A stretch of DNA of 26,317 nucleotides, taken from NCBI GenBank assembly GCA_039715055.1, contig JBDLID010000033.1, forward strand, positions 1 through 26,317. Reading direction: 5' to 3'. This document shows positions 7,368 through 15,358 of this stretch, one piece after another; the stretch's first letter is position 1, and every line of letters starts with the position of its first letter. The DNA comes from JBDLID01 sp039715055 (GTDB lineage: Bacteria; Desulfobacterota; Desulfobulbia; Desulfobulbales; Desulfocapsaceae). The notes beneath the pieces were generated by a model. The model did no database searches. It was not told the origin of the DNA and saw only the letters and a list, made by a program, of their open reading frames with translations. The position numbers were made by a program, and so were the translations under genes.

Positions 7368-9227
7368 TTATCGTAAAAGACTGGTTTCCAGCATGCTCAG
7401 TGCGTACAGTCCGGACGGGTCGCCGTGCAGCAGCAGTTCCGCCAAAGGTCGGACCTGTTGTCTCACTTCTTTTAAAAAGGGCATTCTGAAAAGAAGCGCC
7501 AGGGGTTTGGGCGACAGACTTCCCTGGAGAAGGTTGAACAGTTCCTCGCGAAATGTGGGCGGCCGTTCAAGGTAGACGGCTGAATAATCATCCAGTTTGG
7601 CGATGGCGGCGGCTGAATCAATGGCTTCCTGCAGGGTGCCCAGTTTGTCAACAAGACCAATATCCAGGGCTGTCTTTCCATCATAAACCCGACCCTGGGC
7701 CAGCTCTTTGACCTCGTCCATGTCCATGTCCCGGCCCTTGGCAACAATGTTTAGAAACTTTCGGTAGCCGTATTCAAGGACAAGCTGGGTGGACTCTTTC
7801 AGGGTCGGACTCAAGGGGCGGGTGACATTGAGCCCGGCAGCAATACTTGTTGTGCCCAGCCCATCGCTGTGAATGCCGAGCTCAGACAGAGATTTTTCAA
7901 AGGTCGGGATTGCGGCGAAGATACCTATGGAGCCGGTAAGCGTCGACGGTGAGGCCCAGATCTCGTCGGCATCGGCACTGATCCAGTAGCCCCCCGAGGC
8001 GGCCATCGTCCCCATGGAGACCACCAGCGGTTTGTTGCTCTTTTTAAACTCAAGCAGTTCCTGGCGGATGATTTCCGAAGCCATCACCGAGCCGCCGCCG
8101 GATCGAATTCGCAGAACAAGCGCCTTGACTCCCGGGTCTGTTTTTGCCCGGCGGATTGATTTTGTGATGCTTTTTGCGCCGATGGTTCCCGGAGGATGAT
8201 CACCGCCGAGGATGGTTCCCTGGGCAACGATGATAGCTACGTTGTTTTTCGGGTGACGCGGACTGCGGTAAGAAGGCGTGATGGTGTCAAGGTACCGGTG
8301 GAAAGAGACAACTTTCGCCTTGCCCTGGCCGGTGGCCGAAGGAATCTCGGAGAGGTAGTCACGCATCTGGGATATCGTCTTGAGTTCATCGACCAGTCCC
8401 AGATCTTTTGCCGACTGGCCAAGGTTGCCGCCCCGTATGGCCAGTTCCGCGGCAATATTTTCCACATAGTTCTGTACACCGTCGCTGCTGAGCTTCCTCT
8501 GGTCGGTGACGTCATTGGTGTAGCCCTGCCACAGAGCGGTGAGCCATTTTCTGTTCTGTTCCCGGGCCTCATCCGACATGGAATTTCGCATGATCGGTTC
8601 AAGGGCGGATTTGTAGGTGCCGACCCGGAAGATATGGTAGTTGACACCCAGTCGGTCCAGCGCTTCCCTAAAGTAGAGACGATAGGCTCCCAACCCGTGG
8701 AGATCGACCCCACCCAGGGGGTTGAGGATGATTTCGTCGGCAAACGAGGCCAGGTAGTAACCGCTCTGTTTGTAGAAGTTTTCAGCAGCGATTATTTTTT
8801 TTCCGCTGAGGCGGAATTGAGTCAAGCTGTCACCAATGACCTGGAGTTGATCCAGACCGACGTTATCGAGGTGTTCCACGTCAAGGAGGAGATAGCCGAC
8901 CTTGTCATCTTTTGCCGCATTGTTGATGACGTCGAGAATATCCTGGAGCAGGGTCTCGGAGGCGATAACCGTGTCGCCCATGGTCCGGTCAATGAACTCT
9001 GCAACCGAGTCCGGAGTCTGTTTTTGCTCGACGATATCGCCTTCCAGCGAGAGGGTGACGATGGTTGTGTCACCAAGCGGTTCTTCATGATCCCGGTAGA
9101 TCAGGCCACTCACCATGGCGAAGATGATAAAAAGAAAGAGCAGGTTGAAAAATGTGTGGCGGATAACGGTGAGAGACTTGCCGATCCATTTGAATATATT
9201 GGCAACGAAGCCGAAAAAATTAGTCAT
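7368..9227 (-). CDS. sppA: Signal peptide peptidase SppA, 67-kDa type
   Basis: This membrane-bound serine protease degrades signal peptides left after protein export. Its 619 residues match the double-domain proteobacterial form. There is one membrane anchor at about residues 26-43, an N-terminal domain carrying the catalytic lysine in RVGTYKSALEP (K206), and a C-terminal domain carrying the nucleophile in GTMAASGGYW (S411), equivalent to the K209/S409 dyad of E. coli SppA. GGGSVMASE and LTGSIGIF are the conserved substrate-groove and oxyanion regions. The start overlaps the dinB stop by four bases (ATGA), so it is translationally coupled to the polymerase gene. Confidence 0.94.
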   Translation of the reverse strand: MTNFFGFVANIFKWIGKSLTVIRHTFFNLLFLFIIFAMVSGLIYRDHEEPLGDTTIVTLSLEGDIVEQKQTPDSVAEFIDRTMGDTVIASETLLQDILDVINNAAKDDKVGYLLLDVEHLDNVGLDQLQVIGDSLTQFRLSGKKIIAAENFYKQSGYYLASFADEIILNPLGGVDLHGLGAYRLYFREALDRLGVNYHIFRVGTYKSALEPIMRNSMSDEAREQNRKWLTALWQGYTNDVTDQRKLSSDGVQNYVENIAAELAIRGGNLGQSAKDLGLVDELKTISQMRDYLSEIPSATGQGKAKVVSFHRYLDTITPSYRSPRHPKNNVAIIVAQGTILGGDHPPGTIGAKSITKSIRRAKTDPGVKALVLRIRSGGGSVMASEIIRQELLEFKKSNKPLVVSMGTMAASGGYWISADADEIWASPSTLTGSIGIFAAIPTFEKSLSELGIHSDGLGTTSIAAGLNVTRPLSPTLKESTQLVLEYGYRKFLNIVAKGRDMDMDEVKELAQGRVYDGKTALDIGLVDKLGTLQEAIDSAAAIAKLDDYSAVYLERPPTFREELFNLLQGSLSPKPLALLFRMPFLKEVRQQVRPLAELLLHGDPSGLYALSMLETSLLR

Positions 9228-10402
9228 GTTGTATTGGGCAGATGATTTTGGTTGTTGAGATATCTTTCCACCATATCAGCAGCCGCCGTTGTTGTAAACA
9301 CAGACCGCTTTTCAGCAGGCGGTGCGGGGAAGGGAAGCATGAGCTGACGGACCCCTTTATGATTTTCTTCTGCAAAATTTGAAACGGTGAGGCCAAGGAG
9401 GCGTATTTTTTTCCGGCCGGCCATGGTGTTCTGCAGCAGGTAGGGCAGACTCTTTATAATCGATACTGCATCGCTGTAAAGGTCTTCAGAGGTGACTGAG
9501 CGGGTGATGGTGGTGAAATCATGGTAGCGGACCTTGAGAGTCAGGGTGTGGCCGAACAGCTTTTTTTTCATCATTGACCGCTCCACCTTTGCGGTGAGCT
9601 GGAACAGAATATTTTCCACCTCAGCCATCTCGACAATGTCCTGGCTGAGGGTGGTTTCCGTTCCCAGTGACTTTCGTATGCGGCTGGATTTTACCTCCCG
9701 ATAATCGATGCCGCGGACAATGTCGTAGAAAAAATTTCCCGCCTTGCCGAAGTGGCCGATCAGGTCCTGTCTGGAAAAGGCACGGAGGTCTCCTCCGGTT
9801 CGGATGCCCAGTGCGTGCATTTTTTTTTCAGTCACCCGGCCCACACCAAAAAATTTTCCAACCTTGAGTCCGGTGAGAAAGGCCACGGCCTGATCCGGCG
9901 TGATGACGCTGAGACCGTCAGGCTTGTTGAGATCGGAGGCCACCTTGGCGAGAAATTTGTTGTAGGAAACGCCGGCTGAAGCGGTCAGTCCGACCTCGTC
10001 CCTGATCTGCTTTCTGACGTGCTCTGCCAGCAGGGTTGCCGATGCCTGCTTGAGTTTGTTGACGGTGACATCGAGAAAGGCTTCATCAAATGAGAGCGGC
10101 TCGACCAGGTCTGTTGCGCGATGAAATATGGCCATCACCTGGGCAGATACCTCACCATAGCGTTCTTTTCTCGGTCGGACAAAGAGCGCCTGGGGACATA
10201 ACTTGTAAGCCCTGGCACACGACATGGCCGAATGGATGCCGAACCGGCGTGCCTCATAAGAACAGGCGGCAACCACCCCGCGACCGCCGGGATCACCTCC
10301 GACTATAAGCGGCTTTCCACGCAGCTCGGAGTTGTCGAGCTGCTCCACCGAGGCAAAAAAGGCATCCATATCGACATGGATGATTTTGCGGTTGGAGTTC
10401 AT
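9224..10402 (-). CDS. dinB: DNA polymerase IV (Y family)
   Basis: The 392-residue translesion polymerase starts with the palm motif HVDMDAFFASVEQ (metal ligands D11 and D13) and has the second catalytic motif LSFDEAFLDVT (D106, E107). The little-finger region follows (KSLGTETTLSQDI and LTLKVRYHDF). A QLMLPF motif at about 353-358 is a good sliding-clamp-binding peptide. The gene is first in an apparent dinB-sppA-Gate operon and diverges from hslR across about 145 bases. I did not find a convincing LexA box in that gap, so SOS control is not shown. Confidence 0.95.
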   Translation of the reverse strand: MNSNRKIIHVDMDAFFASVEQLDNSELRGKPLIVGGDPGGRGVVAACSYEARRFGIHSAMSCARAYKLCPQALFVRPRKERYGEVSAQVMAIFHRATDLVEPLSFDEAFLDVTVNKLKQASATLLAEHVRKQIRDEVGLTASAGVSYNKFLAKVASDLNKPDGLSVITPDQAVAFLTGLKVGKFFGVGRVTEKKMHALGIRTGGDLRAFSRQDLIGHFGKAGNFFYDIVRGIDYREVKSSRIRKSLGTETTLSQDIVEMAEVENILFQLTAKVERSMMKKKLFGHTLTLKVRYHDFTTITRSVTSEDLYSDAVSIIKSLPYLLQNTMAGRKKIRLLGLTVSNFAEENHKGVRQLMLPFPAPPAEKRSVFTTTAAADMVERYLNNQNHLPNTT

Positions 10403-10547
10403 GGAGTCGGGGTGGGTTTAAGAAGATTGATTGTCAAATTTGAAGTGCTTTTCCAATGAGATCATTGTAATATATTAAATTCGGCGAAACCATTGAAAAT
10501 CGATGATGAGATACAGGTTCAAGGTGACCTGAGGTCGGTTCGGGAGG

Positions 10548-10931
10548 ATGGCAGTGGATGGACAGCGTATTGACAAGTGGCTCTGGGCCGCCCGTTTTTT
10601 CAAGACCCGCTCAATGGCCACTAAAGCCGTGAGTGGAGGGCACGTCCATCTCAACGGCAACCGCGTTAAACCGTCCCGGGATGTCCGGGTCGGCGATACC
10701 CTGGTCATTGTCAAGGACCGGGTTGAGTTTACGGTGAGTGTTGAAGGGCTCAATAACTATCGGCGACCGGCTGTCGAGGCCAGGCAGCTCTACATTGAAA
10801 GCGAGGAGTCGATCCACAAGCGGGAAATGAATCGGCAGGAACGATCCATGTTTTACGCCGGTCAGCAGATGCCGAGCACCAAGCCGTCAAAACGGGATCG
10901 GAGAAAAATCAGAGAGTTTACCAGAAAGTAG
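10548..10931 (+). CDS. hslR: S4-domain RNA-binding protein, Hsp15 (HslR) family
   Basis: About 127 residues. The N-terminal S4 domain reads RIDKWLWAARFFKTRSMATK with GGHVHLNGNRVKPSRDVRVGD, matching Hsp15. The C-terminal tail is strongly basic (KPSKRDRRKIREFTRK). Hsp15 binds 50S subunits carrying stalled nascent chains and helps recycle them. The start is ambiguous: GGGAGG sits directly against the ATG at 10548, while an in-frame GTG at 10554 has ideal spacing and may be the true start, removing two residues. The stop codon touches a MITE-like repeat. Confidence 0.88.
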   Translation: MAVDGQRIDKWLWAARFFKTRSMATKAVSGGHVHLNGNRVKPSRDVRVGDTLVIVKDRVEFTVSVEGLNNYRRPAVEARQLYIESEESIHKREMNRQERSMFYAGQQMPSTKPSKRDRRKIREFTRK

Positions 10932-11008
10932 GGTACCTTTAAAAATTAGACTCTTCGGTTCTGGGCGAGGTAAGCGCGGACTCCGAAAGGCAATTTTTAA
11001 AGGTGGCC
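10931..11008. repeat. MITE-like repeat, copy B (short form)
   Basis: A 78-bp element with the same asymmetric ends as the two longer copies: GGTACCTTTAAAAATTAG on the left and GGCAATTTTTAAAGGTGGCC on the right, around a shorter unrelated centre. It fills most of the gap between hslR and purH. Its inverted ends could form a hairpin that separates transcription of the two genes. Confidence 0.6.
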
Positions 11009-11028
11009 AGTAATCAAGGGAGAGAATT

Positions 11029-11640
11029 ATGAGCATTAAACGAGCAATCATCAGCTTAACCGATAAGTCCGGTATAGAGGGTTTTGCCAGGGAACTGGCC
11101 GATCTCGGCATCGAGATCCTTTCCACCGGCGGCACCGCCAGAGTAATCCGCGAGGCGGGTATTGATGTCAAGGATGTCTCCGAGTTCACAGGTTTTCCCG
11201 AGATGCTCGACGGCCGGGTAAAAACTCTGCACCCCAAGGTCCATGCCGGTATCCTTAACCAGCGGGGTAACGAGGATCACCAGAAGCAGTGCAAAGAGCA
11301 CGGTCTGCAAAATATAGACCTTATCGCCGTTAACCTCTACGCCTTTGAAAAGACAGTGGCCGATCCCAACTGCAGCCTTGCCGATGCCATCGAGAACATT
11401 GATATCGGCGGGCCGACCATGCTCAGGGCCGCGGCCAAGAACTTCCATGACGTCACCGTCATCGTTGATCCTGCGGACTACCCCCAGGTTCTCTCCGAGA
11501 TCAAGGAGAGCGGTAATACCACCCTGAAAACCCGCTTCCGCCTCATGGCCAAGGTTTTTGCCCTGACCTCCAAGTATGATACTGCCATTTCCGCCTGGCT
11601 CGACGAGGTGGATGTGGACTCAAATGATTATTTCAAATAA
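11029..11640 (+). CDS. purH: IMP cyclohydrolase (PurH N-terminal domain only)
   Basis: This enzyme closes the ring of 5-formamidoimidazole-4-carboxamide ribotide to IMP, the last purine step. At 203 residues it covers only the MGS-like cyclohydrolase domain of bifunctional PurH (about 520 residues). Typical blocks are present: STGGTARVI, FPEMLDGRVKTLHPKVHAGI, IDLIAVNLYAFE and IENIDIGGPTMLRAAAKN. The AICAR formyltransferase domain is absent and the frame ends in an ordinary TAA with the next gene following, so this is a genuine stand-alone form, not a frameshift. AICAR formylation must be encoded elsewhere. It heads the purH-purN-pyrR operon. Confidence 0.92.
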   Translation: MSIKRAIISLTDKSGIEGFARELADLGIEILSTGGTARVIREAGIDVKDVSEFTGFPEMLDGRVKTLHPKVHAGILNQRGNEDHQKQCKEHGLQNIDLIAVNLYAFEKTVADPNCSLADAIENIDIGGPTMLRAAAKNFHDVTVIVDPADYPQVLSEIKESGNTTLKTRFRLMAKVFALTSKYDTAISAWLDEVDVDSNDYFK

Positions 11641-11652
11641 CAGGAGCCCAAG

Positions 11653-12228
11653 ATGCTGAAGATGGCGGTCCTCCTGTCGGGTTCCGGCAGGACGCTGGAC
11701 AACTTTCATGAACGGATCGAGGCAGGCAGTCTCGCCGGCCAGGTCCAGGTGGTGATCTCAAATGTCGGTGATGCCCTGGGGCTCGAAAAGGCACGTAATT
11801 ATGGTTATCCCGCCTTTCACTGCGTCGGTAACGAGGCGACCAATAAGGTCCTTGCTGACTATGACATCGATGTCATCTGTCTGGCCGGTTACCTCAAGTT
11901 GTACTCGCCGCCGAAAAATCTCAAACGGGCCGTCATCAATATTCATCCATCGCTGATTCCATCATTTTGCGGTGACGGTTTTTATGGCAGCAGGGTGCAC
12001 AGGGCGGTCAAGGCACGCGGCTGCACGGTGTCCGGCTGTACGGTACATTTTGCCAACGAGGTTTACGACGAGGGGCCGATCATTGTCCAGAAAACAGTGG
12101 AGCTTGATTTTGAAGACAGTGCTGACGATATCGGCCACAAGGTCTTTGATATTGAGTGCGAGGCCTTTCCCGAAGCCATCAACCTGGTGGATGAAAAGGG
12201 AATCGATTTCTTCTGGGGGCGTGTCTGA
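11653..12228 (+). CDS. purN: Phosphoribosylglycinamide formyltransferase
   Basis: PurN transfers a formyl group from 10-formyl-tetrahydrofolate to GAR in purine synthesis. The 191-residue protein has the phosphate-binding loop LLSGSGRTLDN and the catalytic triad N96, H98 (INIHPSLIP) and D139 (HFANEVYDEGPII). The loop is GRTLDN where the usual sequence is GSNL, a variant seen in some bacterial formyltransferase-family proteins, so a different formyl acceptor cannot be excluded. Because purH here lacks its formyltransferase half, this neighbour might conceivably serve AICAR, but the sequence resembles PurN, not the AICAR enzyme. CAGGAG precedes the start, 12 bases after purH. Confidence 0.85.
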   Translation: MLKMAVLLSGSGRTLDNFHERIEAGSLAGQVQVVISNVGDALGLEKARNYGYPAFHCVGNEATNKVLADYDIDVICLAGYLKLYSPPKNLKRAVINIHPSLIPSFCGDGFYGSRVHRAVKARGCTVSGCTVHFANEVYDEGPIIVQKTVELDFEDSADDIGHKVFDIECEAFPEAINLVDEKGIDFFWGRV

Positions 12229-12230
12229 TC

Positions 12231-12767
12231 GTGAGTGACAAGGACCGCGTCATCCTCGGCGCCCGTGATATGGAGCTTGCAGTGAAGCGTATCGCCCTGC
12301 AGATCCTCGAGCATAACCATATGGTCGATAACCTGGCAATTGTCGGCATTCATACCTGCGGAGTCAATCTGGCCGAGAGAATCCGCAATATTGTCCAGGA
12401 TGAAAGAAAGGCCAGGATACCGTTTGGCAGCCTCGACATCAATCTTTACCGGGATGACTGGAGCCTGATTTCCCAGAATCCCATTGTCAAGACCAGTGAT
12501 ATCTCATTTCCGGTGGAGGACCAGCATGTGGTCCTGGTGGATGATGTCCTTTTCACTGGCAGAACCATTCGCGCCGCCATGGAGGCGATCATGGATTACG
12601 GCCGCCCCCGGTCCATCCAGCTGGCGGTCCTCATTGACCGCGGTGGTCGGGAGCTGCCTATCCAGGCCGACTATGTCGGACTTGAGACCGTTGTCCGTGC
12701 TCAGGAACGAATCAATGTGTGCCTCAAGGATCATGGCGGCCACGATGAGGTCGTTCTTGTCGGATAA
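12231..12767 (+). CDS. pyrR: Bifunctional pyr operon regulator / uracil phosphoribosyltransferase
   Basis: The 178-residue protein carries the PRPP-binding motif HVVLVDDVLFTGRTIRAA (about 103-120) and PyrR blocks IVGIHTCGVNLAERI, DINLYRDDW and AVLIDRGGRELPI. PyrR binds UMP and pyr mRNA to promote attenuation in Gram-positives; outside them the regulatory role is less certain, and it can act as a uracil salvage enzyme. The start is GTG, two bases after the purN stop, so translation is coupled. I saw no anti-terminator-like leader upstream of this operon. PyrR within a purine cluster suggests balancing of PRPP use between the two pathways, which is inference. Confidence 0.92.
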   Translation: MSDKDRVILGARDMELAVKRIALQILEHNHMVDNLAIVGIHTCGVNLAERIRNIVQDERKARIPFGSLDINLYRDDWSLISQNPIVKTSDISFPVEDQHVVLVDDVLFTGRTIRAAMEAIMDYGRPRSIQLAVLIDRGGRELPIQADYVGLETVVRAQERINVCLKDHGGHDEVVLVG

Positions 12768-12842
12768 GATCTGTGCGGTCCGGATGTACTGTCAAAGCTG
12801 GTCCATGAAGATAAAGAAGCACCACCCTTAGGATAAATGACC

Positions 12843-15077
12843 ATGGAACTGCTTGCCCCTGTCGGTAACCTCGATAATTTTGAGGCGGCAATTGAGGCCG
12901 GTGCCGATGCGGTCTATGCGGGTGCACCGGCAATGAATGCCAGGAACCTGGCCCGTGACCTGCGTTTTGAAGAGATCGCGGCCATGACCGCGATCTGTAA
13001 ACAGCAGGGGCGCAAACTCTACCTGGCAGCCAACAGTCTGATCAGGGAAGATGAGCTGGCCAGAGTTGTCGAAACCCTGACAATCCTTGAGCAGATTGGT
13101 CCCCATGGACTCATCGTCCAGGACCTCGGTCTTGCAAAGATCATTGCAGACCATTTCCCGACACTATCCCTTCATGCCTCCACCCTCATGGCGGCCCATA
13201 ATTCCCTGGCGGTTCACGCCTTTGAAGACATGGGTTTTGAGCGGGTGGTGCTTGCCCGTGAGATGACCCTCAAGGAGATCGCAGCGGTATGCCGAAAGAC
13301 CTCGGTGGAGATCGAAATTTTCATCCACGGTGCCATGTGTTTTTCCTATTCCGGACTCTGCCTTTTTTCTTCGTATCTCGGCGGAAAAAGCGGGCTGCGC
13401 GGCCGGTGCGTCCAGCCCTGCAGGCGCAAGTACGATTACAAGACTCAGACACGTGGGCGTGGCAATAAACGTGGCAATAAACGTGGCGGTAAACGCGGCT
13501 CCAGGCAAAAGGGCGCGCGCGGCGGTTATCTCTTCTCCATGAATGATCTGGGCGGGCTTGAGGCGGTCCCCGAACTCATCCGCACCGGTGTGGCCTCTCT
13601 AAAGATCGAGGGTCGGCTCCGCTCTGCCCACTACGTTTCCCATGTGGTCAGGGCCTATCGGCTGATGATCGATTCCCGGCCGGAAGAGTATGAAAGAAAC
13701 CTGCGGGCAGCCCGCCGGCTTGGTGAGCAGGCCATGAGCCGCAGAACCGCTCCGGGCTATTTTTTCTCACCCCAGCCACCAGAGGCGATCAGCCCCCATC
13801 ACTCCGGCAATATCGGCCTCCATCTCGGCAGCCTTAAACAGATTCGAACCGATAAAGAAGGCTGCTGGGGAAGGCTGACAATCAAGCATCCGCTTGCTGT
13901 CGGCGATCGTTTACGCATCCACTACGAGTCAAGCGGTGAGCGCAAAGGTTTTACCCTCAAGGCGATGCGGCTTGCAGGAAAACAAATCCCAGGAGCAGAA
14001 GCCGGAGCGCAAATTGATTGCGGGCTACCCGGGGCGGCGGCTGCATCAAGCGGGAAAAGGGTTGAGCTGTACAAGGTCGATGTGAAGAAAGAAGCAAAAG
14101 AAAATCTTTTTTCGAAAGAGCTGACCAGGAGCAAAAAACAGCTGAATACGAAAGGCAGCATGAGAAGCGACCGTCTCGCTAATCTCCTTGCTGAAATTAC
14201 ACCGCGGCTTGAGCCTCATAGTAGCAAAAGAAAACAGCAGGGGAAAGCAGGCCCTAAAGAGACGGAGGGACCGATCAGGTACAAAGGTGGACGAAAACAA
14301 CCGGAGTGGTGGCTGAAAGTTGATGATGTTCGTCTTCTTCTTAAACCTCAGCTGTTTAAGGCAGATCGGTTGCTGCTCAAGCTGAACCGGAAAAATACAG
14401 CCCAGGCCGGAACCCTTAAACGCTACCTGGGGAAAAATATCAGGAACCTGATCTGGGTGTTGCCGCCGATCCTCTTTGAATCTGAGTTGGTCAACGTCAG
14501 CCGCAGTATCCAGACCCTTGTCCGTTCAGGGTTCCGGGGGTTTCAGCTGGGCCATATCAGTCAGGCCTGGCTTTTTGCCGGTCAACGGGTGCACCTGACA
14601 GGCGATTACAGCCTCAATCTCCTCAACAGCCAGGCACTCTTCCTCCTTGATGACATGGAGTGGGAGTGCGCCCAGCTCTGTATCGAGTCGGACCGCAATC
14701 TTCTGAAAAAAATGGTGCAGGGAGTCAGGAGCCGCCCCCATCGAATCAAGCTGGGCCTCACCGTCTACGGGGCCCCACCGCTTTTTTCCGCCAGACTCAG
14801 TGCCAAACAGTTTCAGTTTGACAAAGGCCTCCTCAGCCCCAAAAAAGAGTCCTACACCATGGTCAAGGAGGACGGTCTCACCAAGGTTATCCCCAACCGT
14901 CCGTTTTCACTGCTGGGTTTTAAGGATGAACTGGCTGATATCGGTCTGGACTACCTCGTTATTGACCTGTCTCACAACTCCGGTAAAAAGGAGTTTGAGG
15001 AAGTTGCAGACAGATTGACCGGAAAAGGGCGTATGATGAAGCTGCCTACCTTCAACTATCTGGGGAAGCTTGACTGA
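12843..15077 (+). CDS. U32 peptidase-like protein (RlhA/TrhP superfamily)
   Basis: I chose ATG 12843 over ATG 12837 because it gives the family-typical MELLAPVGN start and better spacing from TTAGGA. The 744-residue protein has the U32 barrel and four conserved cysteines (C166, C173, C189, C193 in the MCFSYSGLC and GRCVQPCRRKY blocks), which in characterised relatives bind an iron-sulfur cluster for tRNA or rRNA hydroxylation. Despite the name, members act in RNA modification at least as often as in proteolysis. A Lys-Arg-Gly repeat insert follows the last cysteine (204-227), and a second lysine-rich, low-complexity linker lies at about 395-485. The last nine codons are duplicated about 6 kb downstream. 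Confidence 0.9.
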   Translation: MELLAPVGNLDNFEAAIEAGADAVYAGAPAMNARNLARDLRFEEIAAMTAICKQQGRKLYLAANSLIREDELARVVETLTILEQIGPHGLIVQDLGLAKIIADHFPTLSLHASTLMAAHNSLAVHAFEDMGFERVVLAREMTLKEIAAVCRKTSVEIEIFIHGAMCFSYSGLCLFSSYLGGKSGLRGRCVQPCRRKYDYKTQTRGRGNKRGNKRGGKRGSRQKGARGGYLFSMNDLGGLEAVPELIRTGVASLKIEGRLRSAHYVSHVVRAYRLMIDSRPEEYERNLRAARRLGEQAMSRRTAPGYFFSPQPPEAISPHHSGNIGLHLGSLKQIRTDKEGCWGRLTIKHPLAVGDRLRIHYESSGERKGFTLKAMRLAGKQIPGAEAGAQIDCGLPGAAAASSGKRVELYKVDVKKEAKENLFSKELTRSKKQLNTKGSMRSDRLANLLAEITPRLEPHSSKRKQQGKAGPKETEGPIRYKGGRKQPEWWLKVDDVRLLLKPQLFKADRLLLKLNRKNTAQAGTLKRYLGKNIRNLIWVLPPILFESELVNVSRSIQTLVRSGFRGFQLGHISQAWLFAGQRVHLTGDYSLNLLNSQALFLLDDMEWECAQLCIESDRNLLKKMVQGVRSRPHRIKLGLTVYGAPPLFSARLSAKQFQFDKGLLSPKKESYTMVKEDGLTKVIPNRPFSLLGFKDELADIGLDYLVIDLSHNSGKKEFEEVADRLTGKGRMMKLPTFNYLGKLD
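13458..13505 (+). repeat. 12-bp tandem repeat inside the U32 gene
   Basis: Four 12-bp units lie head to tail: two identical CGTGGCAATAAA, one CGTGGCGGTAAA and one degenerate unit. They encode an R-G-x-K ladder, in frame. Units are multiples of three, so copy-number change would not break the gene. Confidence 0.8.
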
Positions 15078-15150
15078 GTATTCTGTCTGGTGATAGAGTC
15101 AGGGACTGCAGCGTTTCTTGAATTTTACCGCTGCCGCAGGGACAGGGTTC
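15051..15150. repeat. Left ~100 bp direct repeat flanking the sucrose module
   Basis: This stretch aligns with 21116-21217 in the same orientation, with about 10 substitutions and one 2-nt gap over 100 positions (my hand alignment). It contains the last nine codons of the U32 gene, the short spacer, and sequence equivalent to the antisense 3' end of ychJ. The left copy keeps the working U32 end. Confidence 0.85.
15099..15150 (-). pseudogene. Frameshifted remnant of the ychJ 3' end
   Basis: Read on the minus strand, this fragment encodes EPCPCGSGK, the SEC-C zinc-binding motif, then loses frame through a 2-nt deletion relative to the intact copy at 21164-21217, so the final KKCC ligands are destroyed. 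No N-terminal part of the gene lies beside it. It is the counterpart of the U32 remnant on the far side of the module. Confidence 0.75.
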
Positions 15151-15164
15151 ATTAAATCCGGTTA

Positions 15165-15222
15165 TAAATCCGGTGACACAATACCATTTTGTGAAAAAAA
15201 TGGTATTGTGTCACCGGATTTA
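15165..15222. repeat. Left boundary hairpin of the sucrose module
   Basis: A long stem is formed by TAAATCCGGTGACACAATACCA and its complement, with a T/A-rich loop. A partial extra copy of AAATCCGG precedes it (15154-15161). The stem core is the same as that at 21053-21118. It starts within 15 bases of the direct repeat end. Confidence 0.8.
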
Positions 15223-15358
15223 ATGTCCTTTTATACCGCCATCTTGCATCAGATATTTCCCTGTGATAGTCTACTAGAAGTTATTGCTGACAATTTGTAA
15301 CGACCTCCACTTCAACTCATCTGAGAAAAGGAGTACACGTGCAAAGAGTGACTATTCC

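Noticed and set aside
6646..7575. Plus-strand open frame of 309 codons rich in Gly and Asp
   Set aside because: Antisense to the Gate-domain protein and the end of sppA; low-complexity shadow translation.
8196..9245. Long plus-strand open frame of 349 codons
   Set aside because: Antisense to sppA, whose catalytic motifs are intact; composition rich in Val, Asp and Gly typical of a shadow frame.
10403..10547. LexA/SOS operator upstream of dinB
   Set aside because: I looked for CTGT-N8-ACAG and the GAAC-type palindromes and found no convincing match.
11029..11640. Frameshifted full-length purH
   Set aside because: The next gene, purN, begins 12 bases later with its own ribosome binding site, and no AICAR transformylase sequence follows in any frame I read.
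13458..13505. CRISPR-like tandem array
   Set aside because: Repeat unit is only 12 bp with no spacers and is in frame within a protein.
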